DNA of 64,000 bases from NCBI GenBank assembly GCA_964446945.1, contig CAYUQO010000005.1, positions 62,001-126,000 of the forward strand. The letters are read 5' to 3'. Below are positions 25,578 to 33,596 of the stretch, piece by piece. The position numbers and the translations under genes were made by a program. Below the pieces are notes generated by a model, which made no database searches, was not told the origin of the DNA, and was given only the letters and a program-made list of their open reading frames with translations. Position 1 is the stretch's first letter. Each line of letters starts with the position of its first letter. The DNA comes from CAIYRG01 sp964446945 (lineage in GTDB: Bacteria > Pseudomonadota > Alphaproteobacteria > Micropepsales > Micropepsaceae).

Positions 25578-26519
25578 TCAGAAATCTGGTTTTTCGGCTC
25601 TGGGGACGTCGGAATCCCTGTTGTTGTAATATTCGTGCACATTCTCGGCGCAGATGCTTTCCTGAAGCGGGCCCGGATTCGGCAGATAGGTCATGGTTGC
25701 GGTGTAGGGCGTAGTGAATACGCCACCGTCATCGACCGTCACCTGCACCTGCAGGAACTTGCCACGGTATTTCGCCCAGACATCGCCGGCGAACATCCAG
25801 TTCTCCTTCCTGTTCCGCTCGATGGCGTCTTTGACATCGTCGTAATCGCGCAGCCGGTAACGTTCGACAATGTGCAGTTTATCCGTATACGGCGTTCCGA
25901 AGAGGTCCTGCATCGCATAGGGCCGGTCAGTTTTCACTCCGACGGTATCGACGACGAGCGTGTCGCCCTCGTAATGGCCGACCGAATCGCCATACCACGA
26001 GGGGCGCAGCGGGTTCGGGTGTGAGGCGTTCATCCGTATGCGGCGAACTTCGTTCTGCGGGTTGGAGTAGACAAGCGTAACCGTGTCCTTCTGCTGCAGC
26101 ACCACCACCACGAAGTTCTTGAAGGTGAACGGCAGCGGCATGGGCCAGCACTGGTTCGAGGGATTGGGAAAGGTGATTCCGGCCAGCGACATCTGGCCGG
26201 ACTTTCTGACGATCTCTGCCGCCCATGGCTGCAGGATGGGATTCTTGTAGTCGCCGACCAGCTGGTCGTAGTCGCTGACGCCGGGAACGCCTGGCGGCAG
26301 CGCCTCGGCACCGTCTGAATTCGAGGGTGACTGGGTCCAGCGCGAAAGATTGGTGATCGGTCCCGGGCCGGAAGCCGGTGGCTCGAACCACGGAAAGACC
26401 GGATGCTGCCACGTCCCGGAAAGATCAGGGACGGCGGACAGCGATGTTTGGCCCATCGCGGGCACAGCGGCCGAAATCGTCAGAGTCACATAGAACGGAA
26501 TAACGCGGCCCAGTGGCAT
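25578..26519 (-). CDS. Exported PDFSGIW/PDF-COOH family protein, copy 3
   Basis: This 313-residue protein has a signal peptide ending near MGQTS. Landmarks are VPDLSGTWQHPVFPWFEPPA, NQCWP, SWYGDSVGHYEGDTLVVDT, LHIVERYRLRDYDD, VFTTPYTATMTY, ICAEN and a tail AEKPDF-COOH. It is tail to tail with copy 2 and divergent from the PVA-dehydrogenase-like gene. Copies 2 and 3 share the PPASGPGP stretch and an insert after it, so they are probably closer to each other than to copies 1 and 4. Confidence 0.78.
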   Translation of the reverse strand: MPLGRVIPFYVTLTISAAVPAMGQTSLSAVPDLSGTWQHPVFPWFEPPASGPGPITNLSRWTQSPSNSDGAEALPPGVPGVSDYDQLVGDYKNPILQPWAAEIVRKSGQMSLAGITFPNPSNQCWPMPLPFTFKNFVVVVLQQKDTVTLVYSNPQNEVRRIRMNASHPNPLRPSWYGDSVGHYEGDTLVVDTVGVKTDRPYAMQDLFGTPYTDKLHIVERYRLRDYDDVKDAIERNRKENWMFAGDVWAKYRGKFLQVQVTVDDGGVFTTPYTATMTYLPNPGPLQESICAENVHEYYNNRDSDVPRAEKPDF

Positions 26520-26639
26520 GGCTCACACCGTTGTCAGCACGTCGGCGGCACAGGATAACATCGGAATACGGCACTCATTCAAGCGGCGGGGCGAAAAGTG
26601 TAATATCATCTCTTCAACAGTTTTGTGCGAGGCCGGAAT

Positions 26640-28460
26640 ATGAGACTGCTGGGGAATGTCGGCCCGATTCTGGCGACGGCCGTGGTATGCGCCTTACCCG
26701 CGAAAGCACAGGACGGCGGCGCGCTGTTCAACATCTATTGCGCGATTTGCCATAGTGCCGCCAATACGCGGGCACCCGGCCGCGAGGCGCTCGGCCGCCT
26801 CGCCCCCGAGCAGATTCTGCAAGTGCTCGAAAAAGGATCGATGAAAGCCCAGGCGGCGGAGCGTAGCCGGGCTCAGCGGCGCGCGCTCGCGGAGTACATT
26901 TCCGGCAAACCACTGGCAACCGCCTCGGCGATCATTCCTGCGTCTGCCTTCTGTGCGGGTTCGGGCGTCCAATTCCGGAATTCCGTGGCGGGGCCGGTCT
27001 GGAACGGGTGGGGCGCCGGCATCACCAACACGCGTTTTCAGCCGGCGGAGACGGCAGGACTGACATCGCGCGATGTTCCGAATTTGAAATTGAAGTGGGC
27101 GTTCGGCCTTCCGGGCGCGACTTCGGGCGGAACGCAACCGGTTGTCGCGAACGGACGGATTTATGTTGGCGATGCGGAAGGCGACCTGTTCGCGCTGGAT
27201 GCCAAGAGCGGCTGCGTCTTCTGGCACATCGAAGTGGAAGCCGGCATCAGAAGTGCCATAACGCTTGGCGAGCGCAGCACCGGTGGATTGACGGCGTGGT
27301 TCGGCGATCAGGCGGCGAATATGTATGCGGTCGACGCGGCAACCGGAAATCTGTTGTGGAAGGTCAAAGTGGATGACCACCCGCAGGCGGCCATCACCGC
27401 TGCACCGGCGATCAATGCCGGCCGGTTGTATGTGCCGGTGTCGTCGCGCGAAGAAGCCAAGGTGGCTGATCCGAGATATCCATGCTGCGTGTTTCGCGGC
27501 AGCGTGCTCGCGCTCGACGCGGAGACCGGGAAGCGCATCTGGAAGACTTATACGATCGACGGCAAACAGGTCACCGGCCAGAAGAACAGCGCCGGGATGA
27601 TGATTGTGGGCCCTTCCGGCGCGCCGGTGTGGAATACGCCGACAATCGATGTGGAACGGAACACGTTATATGTAGGTACCGGCAACAACTACTCGCCGCC
27701 CGCGACAGCGCTTTCCGATTCAATTCTCGCCGTCGACATGGCGTCGGGAAAGATCAAATGGCACCGTCAGCAGACGGAGAATGATATCTGGAACGGCACC
27801 TGCCGGCGCGCCGACCGTGAAGCCGCTGCCTGCCCCGATGCGGAAGCGCCCGACGTGGATTTCTCGGTATCACCGGTCCTGGCGAAATCGGCGAATGGGC
27901 GATCCATGCTGATCGCGGGGAACAAGTCCGGCATGATCTGGGCGATAGACCCGGATCAACAGGGAAAAATCGTCTGGCAGCAGCAGGTGGGCAAAGGCAG
28001 CAGCGGCGGTGGAGTGCTGTGGGGCCTCGCGGTGGATGGCGACAAAGTCTATGTGCCGAATGGCTTCTTTGACGCCAAATCGCCGGACGCATCCGGCGGC
28101 ATGGCGGCGCTGGACATCAAGACTGGACACATTGTCTGGACCACTCCGAATCCGCCCTGCGGCGACCGGAAATCCTGCAAACCAAGTCATGCTGCCGCCG
28201 TCACCGCGATTCCGGGCGCCGTGTTCTCCGGAACCATGGATGGCCAGCTCTACGCCTATTCGGGGGAAACCGGCGAGATTCTTTGGCGATTCAACTCCGC
28301 GCAGAATTATTCGACCGTGAACGGAGTAACCGCCAATGGCGGTTCGATGAGCAATAGCGGCGCTACGGTCGTGGATGGAATGCTGTATGTGCAGTCAGGC
28401 TATTCCCACCACGGCGCAATTCTCCCGGGAAATGTTCTGCTCGCCTTTTCTGCGAACTGA
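26640..28460 (+). CDS. Exported cytochrome c / PQQ dehydrogenase (PVA-dehydrogenase-like)
   Basis: This 606-residue protein has a signal peptide (residues 1-23). An N-terminal c-type heme domain (CAICH, Cys34-Cys37-His38) is followed by a PQQ propeller: NTRFQPAETAGLTSRDVPNL, LFALDAKSGCVFWHIEVEA, the vicinal pair in YPCCVFRGSVLALD, and VWNTPTIDVERNTLYVGTG. This domain order matches polyvinyl-alcohol dehydrogenases of sphingomonads, which oxidise secondary alcohols in polymers. Here the real substrate is unknown. ATG 26640 is supported by GAGG 8 nt upstream. The stop overlaps the leader of the lactonase-like gene, so the two form an operon. Confidence 0.9.
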   Translation: MRLLGNVGPILATAVVCALPAKAQDGGALFNIYCAICHSAANTRAPGREALGRLAPEQILQVLEKGSMKAQAAERSRAQRRALAEYISGKPLATASAIIPASAFCAGSGVQFRNSVAGPVWNGWGAGITNTRFQPAETAGLTSRDVPNLKLKWAFGLPGATSGGTQPVVANGRIYVGDAEGDLFALDAKSGCVFWHIEVEAGIRSAITLGERSTGGLTAWFGDQAANMYAVDAATGNLLWKVKVDDHPQAAITAAPAINAGRLYVPVSSREEAKVADPRYPCCVFRGSVLALDAETGKRIWKTYTIDGKQVTGQKNSAGMMIVGPSGAPVWNTPTIDVERNTLYVGTGNNYSPPATALSDSILAVDMASGKIKWHRQQTENDIWNGTCRRADREAAACPDAEAPDVDFSVSPVLAKSANGRSMLIAGNKSGMIWAIDPDQQGKIVWQQQVGKGSSGGGVLWGLAVDGDKVYVPNGFFDAKSPDASGGMAALDIKTGHIVWTTPNPPCGDRKSCKPSHAAAVTAIPGAVFSGTMDGQLYAYSGETGEILWRFNSAQNYSTVNGVTANGGSMSNSGATVVDGMLYVQSGYSHHGAILPGNVLLAFSAN

Positions 28461-28471
28461 TGGAGGAGCCG

Positions 28472-29347
28472 ATGTCGAATCGTATCGTGACAGCCATTCT
28501 GGCCACGGTCGTGTCCGTGGCCGCCGCTTTTCTGCCGGCCAGCGCCCAACAGCCGAAGGCGCCACAAACCTTACGTCTGTATGTTCTCGACTGCGGGATC
28601 ATTACGCCTCCCAATGTCGACAATTACGGTTTTAAGCCGGGCGAAGTGGCCGAGACGAGGATGATCACGCCGTGCTTCCTGATCGTGCATCCGCGCGGCA
28701 CTCTGATGTGGGATACCGGCGAAATTTCCGACAGCGCGTTCAAGACCCGCGTGCGGCCCCAGAAGCTGGCTAACTTTACGGTCGATCGTCCGCTGCTCCC
28801 GCAACTGGCTGCGATAGGCTACACGCCGGCCAACATCACCTATCTGGCGCTCTCGCACTATCACACCGATCACGTCGCCAATGCCAGCCTGTTCGCCGGT
28901 TCCACCTGGATCGTGCAGAAGGCTGACCGCGATCCGATCCTCGCTCCGCGGCCGGCCAATCCAGCAGCAGCCGGCCGCGTGCCGGATCCTAAGTTTTTTG
29001 AGGGGTTAGCCAGCAGCAAGACGATTGTGCTGAACGGCGAGGACCATGACGTGTTCGGCGACGGCAGTGTGGTCATCAAATCCACGCCGGGTCATACGCC
29101 CGGGCACCAGTCGCTGTTTCTCAAGCTCGCCCACACAGGGAATGTGTTGTTGACAGGCGATCTCTACCACTATCCGGAAGAGGTCACGTCGAAGAAGGTC
29201 CCACTATTCGACGCAAACAGGGAGCAGACCGCCAAAAGCCGCGCGATGATCGAAGAATTCGTAAAGCAGAACCACGCGCAGCTCTGGATCCAGCACGATT
29301 ACACAGCCGGAATTAAGCGGAAGCTCGCCCCGGAATTTTACGATTGA
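28472..29347 (+). CDS. Exported metallo-beta-lactamase-fold hydrolase (N-acyl-homoserine-lactonase family)
   Basis: This 291-residue protein has a signal peptide (residues 1-25). Metal ligands are His129, His131, Asp133 and His134 in SHYHTDH. Further ligands are in STPGHTPGH and LTGDLYH, with a C-terminal His in IQHDY. VLDCGIITPPNVDNYG and PCFLIVHPRGTLMWDTGE are typical of the AttM/AiiA branch. Those enzymes are usually cytoplasmic, whereas this one is exported. GGAGGAG precedes ATG 28472 by 5 nt. Downstream of the PQQ enzyme it may open lactones produced by alcohol oxidation, rather than quench signals. Confidence 0.85.
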   Translation: MSNRIVTAILATVVSVAAAFLPASAQQPKAPQTLRLYVLDCGIITPPNVDNYGFKPGEVAETRMITPCFLIVHPRGTLMWDTGEISDSAFKTRVRPQKLANFTVDRPLLPQLAAIGYTPANITYLALSHYHTDHVANASLFAGSTWIVQKADRDPILAPRPANPAAAGRVPDPKFFEGLASSKTIVLNGEDHDVFGDGSVVIKSTPGHTPGHQSLFLKLAHTGNVLLTGDLYHYPEEVTSKKVPLFDANREQTAKSRAMIEEFVKQNHAQLWIQHDYTAGIKRKLAPEFYD

Positions 29348-29356
29348 GACGGTAGT

Positions 29357-30238
29357 TCAGAAATCCGGTCTGTCGGCCCGCGGGACGTTGGCCTCTTTCC
29401 CCGGGTACCAGAAGATATTTTCGGCGCAGGGACGTTCGACCCAGCCGTCGGGGTCATTCCTATATGTCATGGTGGCAGTCCAGGGCGTGGTGAAGACGCC
29501 TGGATCATCTACGGTGAACTGGAGTTGCAGATATTTGCCGTGAGCGTTCGGGACCGGCTTTCCGGGCACGACGTTATGTTCCTTCGCGTCGCGTTCGAAT
29601 CCGTCTTTGGCGGCGTCGTAGTCGAGCATCCGATAGCGTTCGACGACGTGCAGCGCCGCGCTGTGCGGCGTTCCATACCAGTCGACCATGGAATAGCGCC
29701 CGACCTTGATGCCCACGGTGTCGACAACGAGTGCGTCGCCTTCGTAATGGCCGATGGAGTCGCCGTACCAGGACGGCGTCACTTTCGCCGGGTGGGTTTG
29801 ATTCATGCGCACCTGGCGGACCTGGTGTGAGTAAACATAAAGGATCGTGACCAGGTCTTTCTGTTGCAGCAGCTCCGTTGGTCCATTGGTAAAGACGAAG
29901 GGGGGGCCTTCGGGCCAACACTGGTTGCGCGGATTCGGATCGCCGACGCCGGCCATACCGAGTTCGCTGTGTTTTTTCACGAGCTCTTCGGCCGTCGGCT
30001 TCAGAATGGGATTGGTGTAATCGCCCGCAAGTCTGAGAATGTCGCCGGTGCCGTTGGGGCGGCGCGCCCGGTTGACTAGTGCCGTTGGGCCCGATGCCAA
30101 GGGCTCGAATCCGGGATTGGCATGTATCCAGATACCGGAGAAATCCGGAAGCGAAGGGGCGGGCGCCGATTTCGCGTCACCAGCCATTGCGGTTACGACC
30201 CCCAATGCCGACGCCAGAAGGTAATCCCGCCGTACCAT
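29357..30238 (-). CDS. Exported PDFSGIW/PDF-COOH family protein, copy 4
   Basis: This 293-residue protein has a Tat-like signal (VRRDYLLASALGVVTAMAG). It is the closest in wording to copy 1: LPDFSGIWIHANPGFEPLAS, NQCWP, SWYGDSIGHYEGDALVVDT, LHVVERYRMLDYDA, VFTTPWTATMTY, PCAEN, WYPGKEANVPRADRPDF-COOH. The ATG at 30238 has GGAGCGGAG before it; the longer frame to 30346 has no signal peptide. Convergent with the lactonase-like gene and divergent from copy 5. Confidence 0.8.
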   Translation of the reverse strand: MVRRDYLLASALGVVTAMAGDAKSAPAPSLPDFSGIWIHANPGFEPLASGPTALVNRARRPNGTGDILRLAGDYTNPILKPTAEELVKKHSELGMAGVGDPNPRNQCWPEGPPFVFTNGPTELLQQKDLVTILYVYSHQVRQVRMNQTHPAKVTPSWYGDSIGHYEGDALVVDTVGIKVGRYSMVDWYGTPHSAALHVVERYRMLDYDAAKDGFERDAKEHNVVPGKPVPNAHGKYLQLQFTVDDPGVFTTPWTATMTYRNDPDGWVERPCAENIFWYPGKEANVPRADRPDF

Positions 30239-30412
30239 GCTCCGCTCCCTGAATTGCCGCTGCCGGTGCTCCTTGACGATATTACACTGTTTCACCGCAT
30301 GATGCTTCAGGCGTAGCGCATTTGAAGCGCGATTCGGCCTCTGCAATACTGGGCAAATCCTGACGGACCGGCCTGGCCGCGCGGTCGAACCGGCATGATG
30401 GAGGATTAGAGG

Positions 30413-31249
30413 GTGAGGATAGCTGCAAGCCAGTACAGATATGTTTATGGGGTGAGTGTCGCCTTAGTGATGCTTGGGCTTGTGCCGGCCCAGGCGAGCG
30501 CGCCGGACTTCAACGGTGTGTGGGGGAAATACACCTACAATTATCCCAAGCCCTATATGAAAGGGCGCGACATCGCAGACGGCTATAACAACCAGTATCT
30601 GCTGCCCTGGGTGGTCGATGACCTGAAGAAGGACGACTTGGTTTCGGCGAGCGGCAAAGCGCTGCCGACCGCACATTCACTGTGTTACCCCGAAGGCGTT
30701 CCGTATGTTTTCGGCGAGACGCGATTCCAGATTCTGCAAACCCCATCGGAAATCACCATGCTGTTTGGCGGCGAGCAGGAACAGGCGCGCACGATTTATT
30801 TGAACCGCGAGCATCCCGAGCACGTGACGCCGAGCTGGTACGGCGATTCGGTCGGCCATTTTGAAGACGACACGCTCGTGGTGGATACTGTTGGTGTTGC
30901 GGCGATGCCGGAGTCCGGCTCGATGGGACTGTTTGGCACACCGCATACCAGTCAGCTGCATGTTGTCGAACGCTACCGTTTTCTCAGGGAAGGCGAAAAA
31001 ACAGTCCTGGCCGGACCCAATCCCGCAGCCAACAATGTCACCATCAGCCCGGACGAAATCATCGCGAATGGCCGCAAATTGCGGCTGACATTCACGGTGG
31101 ATGATCCGGGCGCTTACCGGAAGCCATGGTCGGTGACACTGGATTTCCTGCCGCTCAAGCCGCCAATCCAGGAATTTGTCTGTACGGAAAACTATCAGGA
31201 GAAGGATCTGACGCCGCTGGTCCCAAAATCCGACACTCCGGATTTCTGA
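30413..31249 (+). CDS. Exported PDFSGIW/PDF-COOH family protein, copy 5
   Basis: This 278-residue protein has a signal peptide (to AQASA). Landmarks are APDFNGVWGKYTYN, SLCYPEGVPYVF (first Cys), SWYGDSVGHFEDDTLVVDT, LHVVERYRFL, YRKPWSVTLDF, VCTEN (second Cys) and a tail SDTPDF-COOH. It lacks the EPLASGP element of copies 1-4. The GTG start at 30413 lies after GGAGG by about 9 nt. Copy 6 begins 7 nt after its stop, so the two are one operon. Confidence 0.76.
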   Translation: MRIAASQYRYVYGVSVALVMLGLVPAQASAPDFNGVWGKYTYNYPKPYMKGRDIADGYNNQYLLPWVVDDLKKDDLVSASGKALPTAHSLCYPEGVPYVFGETRFQILQTPSEITMLFGGEQEQARTIYLNREHPEHVTPSWYGDSVGHFEDDTLVVDTVGVAAMPESGSMGLFGTPHTSQLHVVERYRFLREGEKTVLAGPNPAANNVTISPDEIIANGRKLRLTFTVDDPGAYRKPWSVTLDFLPLKPPIQEFVCTENYQEKDLTPLVPKSDTPDF

Positions 31250-31256
31250 GCCCGCA

Positions 31257-32000
31257 ATGGCGTTCAAATTTGCAGTAGGTCTGATTTCCGTCGGCGTGCA
31301 GCTGACGATCGGCGGGGCGGTGTTCGCACAGGCGGTGGGCCAACCGCACGATATTTCTGGCATCTGGTGGAGTGTCAAATACACACCGAAGCTGGAGATC
31401 GTCGGTGGTGGAGATATTGCGTACAACGACAAGGGCAGGGCGCTTTACGCGAAGACTGCCGCGGGACTGAAGGACGGCTCGATCACGGACGAGGCACGTC
31501 ATCTCTGCGTTCCGGATGGAATTCCGCGAATTCTCGGCAACCCCTATCCGTTCAAGATCATCCAAACGCCCGGCCAGACGACCATCGCCTATGAACTGAA
31601 CCGTGTGTTTCGGATCATCATGATGGATAGACCGCAGGAATCGGCGCACGACCTACAAATCCTGCCTTATTACTCCGGGCACTCTGTCGGTCATTGGGAT
31701 GGAGATACGCTGGTGATCGAGACGGCAGGTTTCAATGAAAAGACCTTCCTCGATGCTACCGGCTCACCCCATTCGGACCAGATGACGACGGTTGAACGCA
31801 TACGGAAAATCGGGAGGCAACTGGAAGATGTCGTCACGGTGACCGATCCGGAATTGCTGACCCGATCGTTCAGCGCGCGTTTTATCTATGAGCCGCATCC
31901 GGAATTGCGGTTGCAGGATTATGTCTGCGGCGAAGCGCATCGCGACATTTCACAGGTGCCGGGAGTGACTGAAGCCCGCCGCGCGCGAAGTCGGGAATAG
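31257..32000 (+). CDS. Exported PDFSGIW-family protein, divergent copy 6 without the PDF tail
   Basis: This 247-residue protein has a signal peptide (to VFAQ). PHDISGIWWSVKY, HLCVPDGIPRIL (first Cys), YYSGHSVGHWDGDTLVIETA, TTVERIRKIG and YVCGEAHRDI (second Cys) show it belongs to the same family, yet the GDS of the core has become GHS and the C-terminus is Arg-rich (ARRARSRE) with no PDF. Translation is probably coupled to copy 5. It may be a specialised partner of copy 5. Confidence 0.72.
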   Translation: MAFKFAVGLISVGVQLTIGGAVFAQAVGQPHDISGIWWSVKYTPKLEIVGGGDIAYNDKGRALYAKTAAGLKDGSITDEARHLCVPDGIPRILGNPYPFKIIQTPGQTTIAYELNRVFRIIMMDRPQESAHDLQILPYYSGHSVGHWDGDTLVIETAGFNEKTFLDATGSPHSDQMTTVERIRKIGRQLEDVVTVTDPELLTRSFSARFIYEPHPELRLQDYVCGEAHRDISQVPGVTEARRARSRE

Positions 32001-32057
32001 TCATAATTTGAAATCTGCCGACCAACTGGTCCGGGCGGCCCGCGGGACTACGCGTTG

Positions 32058-33596
32058 TCAGCGTGACAGCGTTACGTAATTATTCCATCCGTCGGTAAAT
32101 GTGCGCCGCTGCGGGTGTGTCCTGGCGACGGTTGCAACGAGCGGATCATCGGCCTTCAGAATGACAACGTCGTAAGCTTCTAAAAGGCGCGTGTCGCTTT
32201 GGATGAGCGGCCGGTCCTCGGGGAAAAGTCCATAGATTCCATGCGGCGCGGCGCGACGGATGAGTGCGTACCAGAGTTCGGGCGGGCCAAGCACGCTCGC
32301 GGTTTCCGGGTAAGCGGACAGCAGCCGGTCGAACCGGTCGGGCGAGCGAATCTGCCATTGGGTTTGCGCGGTATGCGCATAAGCGGCAAGTCCACCCAGG
32401 TCGGCCACCGCCAGCAACGCGGCCAGGACGAGACCTGACCGGCGCAGGATCGGCGACGCCACCGTGAGCGAAGCGGCGAGTGAAACGAGCGCAATCGGTT
32501 CTCCCGCAGTGAGGCGTGCCAATGAGTAGGGGATTGCGAACTCGTACATCAGCAACAGCAAACTGGCGCATGCGCCGGTGAACCAGAAAAATCCGATTGC
32601 CGGCGCCGGCACATTGCGTGTCCGGGCCGCCGGAACTGCAATGACAGCAAAGACGAGCGGCGCCGCCAGGAGGAAGAACTGCGCCGACCCACCAGATGAC
32701 CACAGATCACGCACGCGCAGATGCACCGCGTCGCTCACCCAGGCATGCAGAGCAAGACCGGGACCGGGCGCGTTGGCGGCAATCATGCGCATCTGGTCGA
32801 GTGCCGTTTCCCACTGCATGCCCCAGACCGAGAGACAAACCACAGCCGCCGTCGCCGCCGCAGCAATGAGGCCGAGAAGAAACAGCCCTTTCCCCAATTG
32901 GCGGTAGCGGACGATCGCATAAAGACAAAAGGGGATTCCGTAGACCGCGGCTTCGAAATGCGTGGCGCCCGCGAGTCCGAGAAACACGCCTCCGAGCGGA
33001 AAGAGCCATCTGCGCCGCAATCCAGCCCCAGCTTCGATGAAGATCAGGCAAGCCATCGCCGCGAACGCGAAGAGGAGCATGGTCGAATCCATGCGTCCCC
33101 AGCGCGAGATCGTGAAGAAACCCGCGTCCAGCATAAAAAGACCCGCGCTAAGCAACAGTCCCCATTTGCCGATCATCCCGGCTGTCCACGCCCGTGTCAT
33201 GCCGAGCAGCATCAGCGCGATCGCGACGTCCGACGCGAAAATCGCCCCAAGCCGTATACTGGCGGCGCTCACACCGAAAATCTTGAGCGAAGCGGCGACG
33301 ACCAGCATGTAGAGCGGCGGAAAATGGCCATAAAAGCGGTCGAGGCCATAGGCAGAATCGTGCACGTCCCCGGCGACGAAATGGCCGGATTGGGCAAGCG
33401 TGACAGCCGGCTCGTTGATCGTGACTTCGTCCCCCAGCAGCGGCATCAGCGGCATGTGGTCAAAGCCGACGAAGGAGATGGCGACGCGCAGCACGAGTAG
33501 TGCGCAAAGCACAAGCAGGACCGGCTTCAGCAGGACTTCAGCAGCCGCAGCCCCCCGCGGCGGCGGTTTCGTGGTGTGCGCAATCCCGAGCGTCAT
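32058..33596 (-). CDS. GT39-like polytopic glycosyltransferase
   Basis: This 512-residue membrane protein has about 12 hydrophobic segments. The first periplasmic loop carries LLGDEVTINEPAV, where the acidic DE matches the catalytic position of ArnT/PMT-type (GT39/GT83) enzymes that use polyprenyl-phosphate sugars. GHFPPLYMLVVAASLKIFG follows as in that group. The start at 33596 overlaps the stop of the upstream gene (ATGA). It forms an operon with the FAD oxidoreductase and GtrA, a set that suggests formation of a lipid-linked sugar and its transfer in the periplasm. The acceptor is unknown. Confidence 0.8.
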   Translation of the reverse strand: MTLGIAHTTKPPPRGAAAAEVLLKPVLLVLCALLVLRVAISFVGFDHMPLMPLLGDEVTINEPAVTLAQSGHFVAGDVHDSAYGLDRFYGHFPPLYMLVVAASLKIFGVSAASIRLGAIFASDVAIALMLLGMTRAWTAGMIGKWGLLLSAGLFMLDAGFFTISRWGRMDSTMLLFAFAAMACLIFIEAGAGLRRRWLFPLGGVFLGLAGATHFEAAVYGIPFCLYAIVRYRQLGKGLFLLGLIAAAATAAVVCLSVWGMQWETALDQMRMIAANAPGPGLALHAWVSDAVHLRVRDLWSSGGSAQFFLLAAPLVFAVIAVPAARTRNVPAPAIGFFWFTGACASLLLLMYEFAIPYSLARLTAGEPIALVSLAASLTVASPILRRSGLVLAALLAVADLGGLAAYAHTAQTQWQIRSPDRFDRLLSAYPETASVLGPPELWYALIRRAAPHGIYGLFPEDRPLIQSDTRLLEAYDVVILKADDPLVATVARTHPQRRTFTDGWNNYVTLSR

